This document shows positions 6,888 to 14,111 of a stretch of 20,121 nucleotides of DNA, in pieces. The stretch spans positions 1-20,121 of the forward strand of contig CAZHGD010000135.1 in the NCBI GenBank assembly GCA_964531735.1. Direction: 5' to 3'. The translations under genes were made by a program, and so were the position numbers. The DNA is from CAZHGD01 sp964531735. GTDB lineage: Bacteria; Armatimonadota; UBA10988. Below the pieces are notes generated by a model, which ran no database searches, was not told the DNA's origin, and saw only the letters and a program-made list of their open reading frames with translations. The first letter of the stretch is position 1. Every line of letters begins with the position of its first letter.

Positions 6888-8051
6888 TCAGGCCCACACC
6901 CCTTCCAGTCGCCAGACCGCCTCGGCCAGCCGCTCGCGCGAGGCCAGCAGTTCATGGCCATAACCGAGACTGCCCAGCCCATAGCGCTCGCGCACCCGAG
7001 TCAGGGCGTCCGACAAGAGATGCCCGCGCTCTTCCTCCTCGTCCTCGAACAGCACGCCCTGAACCGATTCGCGCAGGCGCAAACCGCGCAGCGTCAGGCG
7101 CAGTTCATCCACGCTCCACGGGTCCAGATCCGCCGGAATGAGCCCGATCACCACCGCCCGAATCCGTTCGGCACCGTCAATTCCCCGCGCCAGCCGCCGC
7201 CGGAACGCCCGCCAGCCCTCCCGGCCACCCAGGCCCAAGGAGATCTCCGTCGCCACTTCGCCCCGCCGCTGCAGCCGTTGCGCCAGGGTTTGGCACAAGG
7301 GCTCGAAACCAGCCAGCCACAGCCCGTGCTCGTCGGGCTCCACCGCCGCCGAGACGGTCTCGCTCGGCGGCGGATAGCGCGCCTGCACCAACCGGGGATC
7401 GATGCCTTGCGACCAGCGGTGCAGAATCGTCCCCCCGACGCCGAACAAGGCGCGTAACCGCGGCTCGGGCACCTCGGCGACATCGCCCCAGCGGTGGCAG
7501 CCCAATTCATCGAGTTGTTGGATCATCGGCACCGTCAGCCCCTGGTCCGGGCGCAAACGCTGGCCGTGCAGAAACCGCAAGGTCTCGTCGGCGGTGACGA
7601 TCTCACCGGCCGGCGAAGCATGACGGGCCACCAGCTTGCTGCCGCCCACCCCTTGGCTGGGCAACTGGCCGGTCAAGGTGGCCAACCGCTTGGCCAGACC
7701 GGCCAGATAGACCTTGGGCCCTCGCCGGGGCAAGCAGCCCGTCACATCGACATAGCCCGCGTGCCAGGCGGTCGGCTCCAGACGCGGCCCCACCTCCATC
7801 AGCCGGTCCCACACCGCGCGATAGGTCTCCGCGCCGGCCAACACCCCCACCGGCACCAGCACCGCCTGTGGCGCCCATTGCCGCGCCAGACGCAGCGGCT
7901 GCCCCGGCCGCAACAGCGGCACCCCGACCACATCCACCACCCGCTCCTCGTGGTGCACCACCACCTCCTCGTCCGGCCGCGCATGCCCCAACTCCACCGC
8001 CGCCGCCGCGTGGATCCCCGGCAGTTCCAAGTGCAACACCGCCCGCGGCAT
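6888..8051 (-). CDS. imuB: ImuB-like, catalytically inactive Y-family DNA polymerase
   Basis: A 387-residue Y-family polymerase homologue. Where active enzymes have two Asp in motif I, this protein reads LHLELPG (E9, no second Asp). Where DinB has the catalytic S-x-D-E before AYLDVT, it reads A-W-H-A before GYVDVTG (residues 95-104). Both metal-binding sites are therefore lost, as in ImuB, which supports translesion synthesis by protein contacts rather than catalysis. The helix-hairpin-helix region (GVGGSKLVARHAS, about 134-146) and a little-finger-like domain (about 230-325) are kept. QGVLF at 331-335 resembles a sliding-clamp-binding motif. The ATG has GAGGTGG just upstream. No imuA or dnaE2 is in the window. 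Expression is probably damage-controlled, given the promoter palindrome at 8068-8083. Confidence 0.72.
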   Translation of the reverse strand: MPRAVLHLELPGIHAAAAVELGHARPDEEVVVHHEERVVDVVGVPLLRPGQPLRLARQWAPQAVLVPVGVLAGAETYRAVWDRLMEVGPRLEPTAWHAGYVDVTGCLPRRGPKVYLAGLAKRLATLTGQLPSQGVGGSKLVARHASPAGEIVTADETLRFLHGQRLRPDQGLTVPMIQQLDELGCHRWGDVAEVPEPRLRALFGVGGTILHRWSQGIDPRLVQARYPPPSETVSAAVEPDEHGLWLAGFEPLCQTLAQRLQRRGEVATEISLGLGGREGWRAFRRRLARGIDGAERIRAVVIGLIPADLDPWSVDELRLTLRGLRLRESVQGVLFEDEEEERGHLLSDALTRVRERYGLGSLGYGHELLASRERLAEAVWRLEGVWA

Positions 8052-8067
8052 CTCGCCACCTCATTGA

Positions 8068-8112
8068 GCAAACATCCGTTTGCATTATCGGCGGCGCCAG
8101 GGGGGTTGTCAA
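8068..8112 (-). promoter_or_regulatory. Near-consensus sigma70 promoter with overlapping 16-bp palindrome (candidate LexA operator)
   Basis: On the minus strand TTGACA (8112-8107) is followed after exactly 17 nt by GATAAT (8089-8084), placing the transcription start near 8077. The perfect inverted repeat GCAAAC-ATCC-GTTTGC (8068-8083) covers that start, about 16 nt before the ATG at 8051. A repressor bound there would block transcription. The gene is ImuB-like, and imuB genes belong to the LexA regulon in many bacteria, so LexA is the obvious candidate; the exact motif is not one I recognise. Confidence 0.7.
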
Positions 8113-8161
8113 GAGCAGACGCGCACCGTTGGGACGTACCAGCCGGCCAACAGCGGACCGC

Positions 8162-9256
8162 TCAGCGCTCGGCCCGCACCGCCAGGTAGAACGCCAGGCC
8201 ACCGAACACCACGACGTGGATCCAGGCGGCCACTTCGGGCGGTATCCACGCCTGCGGGCCGCTGAGCGCAATCGCCCGGGCCCAGTTGATGGTGCCGTTG
8301 CAGAAGAAGACCACCACGATGGACAGCAGCACCCCGGCGAACGGATGGCTCTTCGGCCCGGCGTAGCGCAAGCTCAGCGGGGCCGCCAGGAGGGTGAAGA
8401 CGAGGCAGGTCAACGGCAAGGTGAACTTCGTCTGGAAGTAGTAGCGCATCCGCACCAGGTTGTCGCGCTCGCCCGTGCTGGCATAGAGGCGGGCGCGCCG
8501 CCAGAGGTCGACCGCGGCCATGAATTCGGCGTCGAGGTCGCTCTCCCACAGGCGCGCGATGTTCGGGTCGAGGTGCGCCGGATACCGATCGAAGCGTTCG
8601 GTTCGCGACAGGCGCCCGTCCTCGTCGAACCAGTTGTGCTGCCCGTCGCAGAGCATCCAGCGGCCGCTCTCCTTGACGCAGCGTTGGGCGCAGAGCGCCT
8701 CCTGCGGCCGGCCGTCGTGGAAGCGGTAGACCAGCACGAAGTACATCTCGTTGCGGCGCAGGTCGACCCGCCCGACATGGACCACCGCGTCGTCGCCGGC
8801 CAGCAGCGGCATATCCGTCTTGACCCCCGATCCGGGGCCTTGTAAGATCCGCTGTAAGAGGACCTCATTGGCCTTGACGCGGTAGCGGGGCGCCAGCAGT
8901 TCGTTGTTGAGCAGCGCCACCAGGCTGATCGCCGCGCCACCCAGCAGGAAAGGGCGGAACAGGCGGCGAATGCTCACCCCGCCCATGCGCCAGGCGACAA
9001 TCTCGCCGTCACGACCCATGCGGATCACCAGCAGCGAGGTCGCCAGGAGGCAGCCAATCGGCAGGGCCAGGGTCAGGATCAGTGGCACGCGCAGGAGCAG
9101 CCAGCGCAGCACCACCATGAACCCGGGCCGGAGCGCGAACAGATCGCCGCTGTTGGAGATGACCGTGTTGGCCAGGATCACTGCCAGGAAGATGGCCGTG
9201 CCAGCAGCAAACGGGGCACCCAGTTCGCGAAGCACGTACCGATCGACCAATTTCAT
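8162..9256 (-). CDS. LptF/LptG family lipopolysaccharide export permease
   Basis: A 364-residue inner-membrane permease of the YjgP/YjgQ family, part of the LptB2FG ABC transporter that extracts LPS from the inner membrane. The N-terminus MKLVDRYVLRELGAPF is typical. Membrane helices lie near 15-35, 49-75 and 100-118, then a periplasmic beta-jellyroll at about 130-270, then three helices near 276-295, 305-322 and 341-360: the family's 3+jellyroll+3 plan. The start is ATG 9256; an extension to 9634 would overlap the divergent gene and lacks family similarity. LptF and LptG cannot be separated here, and no partner is adjacent. It lies upstream of imuB on the same strand, but imuB has its own promoter. 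Confidence 0.88.
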   Translation of the reverse strand: MKLVDRYVLRELGAPFAAGTAIFLAVILANTVISNSGDLFALRPGFMVVLRWLLLRVPLILTLALPIGCLLATSLLVIRMGRDGEIVAWRMGGVSIRRLFRPFLLGGAAISLVALLNNELLAPRYRVKANEVLLQRILQGPGSGVKTDMPLLAGDDAVVHVGRVDLRRNEMYFVLVYRFHDGRPQEALCAQRCVKESGRWMLCDGQHNWFDEDGRLSRTERFDRYPAHLDPNIARLWESDLDAEFMAAVDLWRRARLYASTGERDNLVRMRYYFQTKFTLPLTCLVFTLLAAPLSLRYAGPKSHPFAGVLLSIVVVFFCNGTINWARAIALSGPQAWIPPEVAAWIHVVVFGGLAFYLAVRAER

Positions 9257-9259
9257 ACG

Positions 9260-9309
9260 TGGGTACCCAGGCGCCGCCACGGTGGCGCCACCCCGCCCTG
9301 ATCGGGCGG
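9260..9309. repeat. Three consecutive palindromes in a divergent promoter region
   Basis: Within 50 nt there are TGGGTACCCA (9260-9269, perfect 10-bp palindrome), a 9-bp stem with one G-T mismatch at 9270-9278/9281-9289 (2-nt spacer), and CCGCCC-TGATC-GGGCGG (9293-9309). They fill most of the 85-nt gap between the divergent permease gene and the secreted-protein gene. They may be operators or mRNA structures; no clear promoter hexamers are visible. Confidence 0.55.
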
Positions 9310-9341
9310 CGTGCAAGGCACGACAGACAGGAGCAGGCCCG

Positions 9342-10241
9342 ATGTCGTTACGCAGTTGGCCAGCGCTGGCGCTATTCCTTGTCGGGCTGGCCACGGCCCT
9401 GCCGGCCCAGCCCGCTCCACCACCGGCCCCCGCACCGGCGGCCGCCGCCGCGGGCGGCGACGATCTCGAAGCGCTCGAGCGCGAGGTGAAGGTGCTCGAG
9501 ACGCTCTCGGCGCTACGGCTGTCACGAGCGCAGGCGCAGAACATCCTACCGCAGATGCTCCGGATGCGCGAGCTGATCGCGCAACGCGAGGCGGCGCGGA
9601 GCAAGATGTACATCGCCTGCTTCCCATCGGTCACCTACCTGACCGCCGCCGTGATCGCCGGGCAGCAACTCGATCCGAACCACCTCAGCCACGTCAACGG
9701 CGCCATGGGCCGCTTCCGCGAGACCGAGGGCACGCTGAACCGCCGCCTCGACACCGCCATGCGCGGCATCGACGACTCACTCAGCGCGGCCCAACGGGCG
9801 GTGTTCGAGCCCGATGCCGTCTACCAGCGCCGGATCGCCACCGCCACGCGGCAGTCCGAAGCCCGCGCCGCCGGTATGCGCTTGGCCGCCAGCGACCTGA
9901 CCGAATGGGCCCGCACGGCCGACGACGCCACCTACCGCCGCGAGAAGCCCAACCGCATTCGGCAAGTGGCCCAGGTGGCCTACCCCGGCATCGCGCTGAA
10001 CTGGCTGGCCACCGTCATCCGCGAGCTGGACAAGCTGTACGACGAGATCCGGGCCGCCACACCGGAGACGTCGGCCGCCAAGCAGGCGGAACTGCCGCAG
10101 AAGCTCCAGCGGGTGCTGCCGCCGCCGGTGCAGACGCCTTCACGCTACCTCATGACGCGCAGCGAGTGGGCCCAGTTCGTCGTCGACCCGCTCACCGCCG
10201 ACCTGCTCGTCAAGCTGGTCCCGACGTTGCCGGAGGGCTGA
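9342..10241 (+). CDS. Secreted alpha-helical protein of unknown function (first of pair)
   Basis: A 299-residue protein not recognised as a named family. Residues 1-22 form a signal peptide (SLRSW then a hydrophobic run ending ALPAQ), followed by a Pro/Ala linker to about residue 37. The rest is mostly charged helix, including LRLSRAQAQNILPQM at about 58-72, which recalls the L-T-x-x-Q pattern of periplasmic Spy/CpxP-like helices, and a QRAVFEPDAVYQRRI segment. The start ATG 9342 has AGGAG 8 nt upstream; a longer in-frame reading from 8904 overlaps the divergent permease gene. The stop is 2 nt before the next start, and the next protein has a similar N-terminal helix motif. It is probably periplasmic or outer-membrane associated; its role is unknown. 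Confidence 0.75.
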   Translation: MSLRSWPALALFLVGLATALPAQPAPPPAPAPAAAAAGGDDLEALEREVKVLETLSALRLSRAQAQNILPQMLRMRELIAQREAARSKMYIACFPSVTYLTAAVIAGQQLDPNHLSHVNGAMGRFRETEGTLNRRLDTAMRGIDDSLSAAQRAVFEPDAVYQRRIATATRQSEARAAGMRLAASDLTEWARTADDATYRREKPNRIRQVAQVAYPGIALNWLATVIRELDKLYDEIRAATPETSAAKQAELPQKLQRVLPPPVQTPSRYLMTRSEWAQFVVDPLTADLLVKLVPTLPEG

Positions 10242-10243
10242 TC

Positions 10244-11176
10244 ATGACCACCCGCTTGTCGCTCATCGGGCTGTTGCTCGCCCTCGCTTGGCCGTTGGCC
10301 GCGCAGGTCTCCGACGACCAGAGGGAGTACGGCAGTCGCCAGGCCTTCGGCGATGTCGAGTTTGCCAACGTCTTCGTCGACCTGCGCATCACGCCGGCGC
10401 AGGCGTCGAAGGCCATCGAGCCGTTGGTGCTGCTCAAGCGCAAGCTGGATTCGCTCGCCGGGCAACTCACCACCGCCCGCCAGGCAGCGGCCCAGGATCT
10501 GCGCCGCAAGCGTGACGCGCTGCTGGCCGGCCGCCCGTTGGCCCCTGGCAGCCTGGTCGAGTTGGCGCGCTACGAGCAGACGCGGGCCACCTTGCTGGCC
10601 CAGCGTGAAGAGGCGCTCGACGAAACCGTCGAGCGCCTGCTGGCCCTGCTCGAAGCCGAACAGCGCAACCAGGTGCTGCCGCCCGGCAGCCAGGTGACCA
10701 CGCCGGCCGAAGACCCGGCCGCCGCGGCCGCCCGCCAGCAGGAGATCCAGCGCCAGCGCGAACTGGTCTACCGCCGCCTCGAGCAACTGATCACCGGACT
10801 GAAGGACTTCGGGCCGCCCGCGCGCTTCCGCACCGAGGCCCCGGACATCATCCGCGCCGCAGTGGTCGAGATCACCGGTCTCGCGCCGGATGCCGACCTG
10901 ACGCGCCAACTGGTCGCCTACTACTACGAGCGCATCGAGCAGTTGCGCGTGCTCAAGCCGCGCGAGTTCAACGACGTCGGCCCGCGCGTCTGCCTGGAGA
11001 TGGCTGACGAGACCGTCGCGGTGATCATCCGCGTCGGCGGCACCCGCGCCGCCGGCGGGCCGGCCGGCCCCAAACAGGTCCCGCCCGACCGCATCAAGAC
11101 CGCGCTGCGTTACGATCGCGCGATCGCGGTGATGCAGCAGTTGGCCCGCCGCGGCGGCTACGTCACGCCCGAGTAG
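10244..11176 (+). CDS. Secreted alpha-helical protein of unknown function (second of pair)
   Basis: A 310-residue protein beginning with a signal peptide (MTTRLSLIGLLLALAWPLAA, cleavage likely just after). The motif LRITPAQASKAIEPL at about 47-61 closely parallels LRLSRAQAQNILPQM in the preceding protein. Residues 60-135 and 160-190 are heptad-like, Arg/Glu/Leu/Gln-rich helices that may form a coiled coil. A more compact region follows from about 195 to 265 (DIIRAAVVEITGLAP; VCLEMADETVAVIIRVGG). The ATG lies 2 nt after the upstream stop, with GGAGGG overlapping the upstream coding end, so the two are translationally coupled and probably act together. No known family was recognised. Confidence 0.75.
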   Translation: MTTRLSLIGLLLALAWPLAAQVSDDQREYGSRQAFGDVEFANVFVDLRITPAQASKAIEPLVLLKRKLDSLAGQLTTARQAAAQDLRRKRDALLAGRPLAPGSLVELARYEQTRATLLAQREEALDETVERLLALLEAEQRNQVLPPGSQVTTPAEDPAAAAARQQEIQRQRELVYRRLEQLITGLKDFGPPARFRTEAPDIIRAAVVEITGLAPDADLTRQLVAYYYERIEQLRVLKPREFNDVGPRVCLEMADETVAVIIRVGGTRAAGGPAGPKQVPPDRIKTALRYDRAIAVMQQLARRGGYVTPE

Positions 11177-11200
11177 CCCACCGGCAGCCCCTATTCGCGG

Positions 11201-11911
11201 TCAGTTCCAGAGCAGGTTGGCCAGCACGCGGTTGGTCTCGTTGCGGCAGGTGATCGACGCCTCGACGATCTGCTGGCCCGTAGCGGCCAACGCCGCTTGG
11301 TCAGCCTGTAGCCTGGCCACCGTCTCCGGATCCGCTGCGTCGCGGGCCGCTGCCGCGACCTCGCGCCGGTGCTCGGCCAAGCGGGCCTGCAACTCGCGCA
11401 GGCGCTGCACGGTGGCGCGGACCTGCGTCACGGCATCCTGGGCCTCCTGCCGGTCGCGGCTGAGTGGGCGCGGCGACGCGCTGCCGTTCTCCAAGGCGGC
11501 CACGGACGCAGTCGCGCGGTCCAGGTCGCTGAGCAGTTCGGCGAGTAGGAAGCCGGCCTCCTGCTCGCCGCTCTCGGTCAACGCGGCCATCCGCTCCACG
11601 CTCGGCCAGCGCTCCAACGCCAGCCGCTGCCGCTCGGTGAACACCCACAACCCGATGATGCTCGCGAAGCAGGGCGTGGCGATCCAGCCCATGGCGACCA
11701 TCACCGGACTGGCCTCGGCCCCCTCGGTCAGCACCAACGCCACCACCACCCAGCCGGCCAGCCAACCGTAACCACAGCGCGCCCAGCCGCGAACCGCCTC
11801 CTCGGTCAGTTGGCGACGGCCCAGCCACAGCCAGACCGTTGCCACCAGTGCGATGACCGCCGGCACAGAGCCGGTCGCCATCAGCCCCACCACCAGTCGG
11901 CTCTCACCCAT
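11201..11911 (-). CDS. Membrane protein with C-terminal coiled coil
   Basis: A 236-residue protein with about three N-terminal membrane segments (13-30, 49-62 and 70-92) followed by a long Ala/Arg/Glu/Gln-rich helical tail (about 105-225) predicted to form a coiled coil (QVRATVQRLRELQARLAEHR). I do not recognise the family. The overall plan, a membrane anchor plus cytoplasmic coil, is common in scaffolding or signalling proteins. The ATG 11911 is preceded by GGCGGAG, and a perfect TATAAT lies 45 nt upstream at 11961-11956. It converges with the secreted pair, ending 24 nt from them, with no hairpin in between. Confidence 0.7.
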   Translation of the reverse strand: MGESRLVVGLMATGSVPAVIALVATVWLWLGRRQLTEEAVRGWARCGYGWLAGWVVVALVLTEGAEASPVMVAMGWIATPCFASIIGLWVFTERQRLALERWPSVERMAALTESGEQEAGFLLAELLSDLDRATASVAALENGSASPRPLSRDRQEAQDAVTQVRATVQRLRELQARLAEHRREVAAAARDAADPETVARLQADQAALAATGQQIVEASITCRNETNRVLANLLWN

Positions 11912-11955
11912 GGCGCGTCACTCCGCCGGGCCACCAGCCCGCCCAGCCCACCGCC

Positions 11956-11961
11956 ATTATA
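11956..11961 (-). promoter_or_regulatory. TATAAT -10 box upstream of membrane/coiled-coil gene
   Basis: On the minus strand the sequence reads TATAAT, a perfect -10 hexamer and conspicuous in such G+C-rich DNA, 45 nt before the ATG at 11911. The -35 at 17 nt spacing would be TTCGTC, a poor match, so the promoter may need an activator. The same 154-nt gap also serves the divergent gene at 12066. Confidence 0.45.
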
Positions 11962-12065
11962 GGCTGTGCCGCGCCGGCGACGAAGCAGGAGCGCCTGGCC
12001 GCGGGGCGTATCCGGTGGCACGACCGCGCCCGGTACCCAGCCGACGCGCCACCAAGGAGCAGCCT

Positions 12066-13031
12066 GTGTCGACCAGCCGCCGCCTCGGCGCCACGCCGCC
12101 GCTGTTCACACCGGAGACCGGCCAACTCGTCCGCGCACCGGAGGGCGCCGGCCCCGGCTGGTGGGCCGGTGCGCCCGGCGTCTTCCATGACGCCGACACC
12201 GGCCGCTTCTACCTGACCTACCGGCTCCGCGGACCGCGGCCGCAGCGCGGTTGGGTGACGCGCATCGCGGTCAGTGCCGACGGCCGCCAGTTCACCGACC
12301 TCAACGAGTGCCGCAAGGAGCAACTGGACTCCCTGAGCATCGAGCGCTGCGCGCTGCTACGCGGCGCTGACGGGCGGTGGCACTGGTACCTGAGCTTCGT
12401 CGATCCGCAGACCAACCAGTGGCGCATCGACCGCGTCGAGGCGGATCGTCCGGAGTTGCTGGACCCCGCCCAACGCCAGCCGCTCTACACCGCGGCCGAC
12501 TTGCCTGATCTGGAAGGCATCAAGGACCCGTACCTGTTCCAGGTGGGACGCCTGACCTACCTACTGGCCAGCGTGGCGCTGACCGTCGAGGTGACCACGG
12601 CCGAGCGCGCGTCGCAGCACGCCACCGGTGACGTCTTCAACACCGGCCTGACCGTGTCCGGCAGCGGATTGGCCGTCAGCCACGACGCGCGCCACTTCCG
12701 CTGGCTCGGTGTCATCGATCCGGAGCGCGGCCAGTGGGACCGCTACTGCCTGCGGATGAACTCCGTGCTCTGGACGCCGCCGGTGTTCACGGCCTGGTAC
12801 GACGGCAGCGCGGCGGTCGAGGAGAACTACGAAGAACGCTGCGGCCTGGCCCAGAGCCTGGACCTGGAGCACTGGCAGCGTGTCAGCGTCGAGGGACCAA
12901 TCATCACGGTGCCGCACGCCAGTGGCTCGGTTCGCTATGTCGACTGCCTGACCGTGGACGGCCGGACCTGGTTCTACTACGAGATGGCCCGGCCGGATGG
13001 GGCGCACGAACTGCGGGTCAGCGTCGCGTAG
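12066..13031 (+). CDS. Glycosidase-like five-bladed beta-propeller protein (GH43/GH130-like)
   Basis: A 321-residue protein with the repeating pattern of five-bladed propeller glycosidases: APGVFHDADTGRFYLTYRL near 36-54, DGRWHWYLSFVDP near 102-114, GIKDPYLFQVGRLTYL near 151-166 (a K-D-P typical of these folds), and TPPVFTAWYDGSAAVEENY near 237-255. Such enzymes hydrolyse or phosphorolyse glycosidic bonds; the substrate and exact family are unclear. No signal peptide is present, so it may be cytoplasmic, as GH130 phosphorylases are. I chose GTG 12066 because AAGGAG lies 6 nt upstream and the conserved part begins shortly after. It converges with the FG-GAP gene, only 5 nt apart. Confidence 0.7.
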   Translation: MSTSRRLGATPPLFTPETGQLVRAPEGAGPGWWAGAPGVFHDADTGRFYLTYRLRGPRPQRGWVTRIAVSADGRQFTDLNECRKEQLDSLSIERCALLRGADGRWHWYLSFVDPQTNQWRIDRVEADRPELLDPAQRQPLYTAADLPDLEGIKDPYLFQVGRLTYLLASVALTVEVTTAERASQHATGDVFNTGLTVSGSGLAVSHDARHFRWLGVIDPERGQWDRYCLRMNSVLWTPPVFTAWYDGSAAVEENYEERCGLAQSLDLEHWQRVSVEGPIITVPHASGSVRYVDCLTVDGRTWFYYEMARPDGAHELRVSVA

Positions 13032-13036
13032 CGCCT

Positions 13037-13987
13037 TCAGGCTTCCGCATCCCAGACCCAGACGGTCAGTCGACCGGTCAGCCCGTCGCAGACGACGAGT
13101 TCGTCGCGGCAGTCGCCGTCCAGGTCGGCCAGCATCGCCAACGGCGCGAGGCCCGCCGCCTCACCCTCCTCCACGGGCACCGAGGTGCTCCCATGCCACA
13201 CCTCGCGGTACCGCCGGCCCTGCACCGAATAGAGGCGGAGCGGTATGATCGAGGGTGCGTCGGGTGCAGCCTGGGCCGCGGTCAGGACCTCCTGGTCGCC
13301 ATCGCCGTCCATGTCGCCAGCCGCCACCACTCGCCCGGTCAGGCACTGGATGCACTGGCCCCGATCCAGGATCATCGTCGAGCAGGATACGCCGGCCATC
13401 ACCTTGAGCCCGAGGCTCCGGCCGAAACCAACCACCTCCGTCGGCCCGTCTGCAGCGATGGCGTCGACCGGCGCTGGACCTGATCCCCGATAGACGAGCC
13501 GGCCGGTGCTGTCGGGAGCAAACCGCGGGCACTCCTTCGGCGGCAGCGGGCCCTCGCCGAGTGCGGGCCAGACGTCGGGCTCCTCGCCGCGCATCAGCGT
13601 CACCGGCACCAGAGTCAGCGGCCGGTCGGGGGCAGTGGCCACCAAAGCGAGTGCCGTCGCCCACAACTCGCGCGATGGGCGCGGAGCGTAGACGAGACGG
13701 CTGCGGACGCGCTGGTGGGAGAGGTCGATCTGGTAGACCGCTCCGGCGCCGTCGCTGACGACGACCAGGTCACCGGAGGCGTCGGTGCCCACCCGCGCAT
13801 ACCGGACCGGACCGCGGAGCTTCACCGCCCCGGCGCAATGCAGCCGCTCGGGTTCCGCGCCCGACGCTAACGCGGCCAGCGCGACTGCCGCCAGAGGCGC
13901 CACCACCAGGGCCCAGCCAAGCGCCACGGTGCGGCCGAGCCGCGCCTCCGGCACCCTCGTGGCTCGCAGTGGTAGCACCTGTGCCAT
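13037..13987 (-). CDS. Membrane-anchored FG-GAP/VCBS repeat protein
   Basis: A 316-residue protein with one hydrophobic segment at about 19-41 (signal anchor or long signal peptide), then an extracytoplasmic beta-propeller-like part. Two clear calcium-binding FG-GAP loops are present: GDMDGDGDQEVLTA at 224-237 and ADLDGDCRDELVVC at 287-300. A degenerate one may lie near 63-78. A cysteine group (C202, C212, C215) sits just before the first loop. FG-GAP proteins usually bind glycans or protein partners at the cell surface. ATG 13987 follows a strong GGGAGGTGA site; the longer in-frame start at 14056 is not needed. It probably accompanies the surrounding carbohydrate genes. Confidence 0.75.
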   Translation of the reverse strand: MAQVLPLRATRVPEARLGRTVALGWALVVAPLAAVALAALASGAEPERLHCAGAVKLRGPVRYARVGTDASGDLVVVSDGAGAVYQIDLSHQRVRSRLVYAPRPSRELWATALALVATAPDRPLTLVPVTLMRGEEPDVWPALGEGPLPPKECPRFAPDSTGRLVYRGSGPAPVDAIAADGPTEVVGFGRSLGLKVMAGVSCSTMILDRGQCIQCLTGRVVAAGDMDGDGDQEVLTAAQAAPDAPSIIPLRLYSVQGRRYREVWHGSTSVPVEEGEAAGLAPLAMLADLDGDCRDELVVCDGLTGRLTVWVWDAEA

Positions 13988-13994
13988 GGTCACC

Positions 13995-14027
13995 TCCCGG
14001 CCGGGACAGTTCGGGCCGCCGCCGAAC
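13995..14027. repeat. Palindromes over the ribosome site and leader of the FG-GAP gene
   Basis: TCCCGGCCGGGA (13995-14006) is a perfect 12-bp palindrome that includes part of the GGGAGG ribosome site used by the minus-strand gene at 13987. Next to it GTTCGG (14009-14014) and CCGAAC (14022-14027) form a 6-bp inverted repeat with a 7-nt loop. This could be an operator or a translation-affecting mRNA fold; chance is possible in G+C-rich DNA. Confidence 0.35.
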
Positions 14028-14111
14028 ATGCCCGCGGTTGGCTTACCGACGTCCACGGCGCCGGCGTGTTCAGGGCCGGTCGGTTACACCTCCGTCACCT
14101 GGCCGCACCGG

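Noticed and set aside
8904..9341. N-terminal extension of the first secreted helical protein
   Set aside because: It overlaps the divergent permease gene, and the signal peptide with a good AGGAG site begins at 9342.
9257..9634. N-terminal extension of the permease
   Set aside because: The family N-terminus MKLVDRYVLREL starts at 9256; the extension is antisense to the secreted-protein gene.
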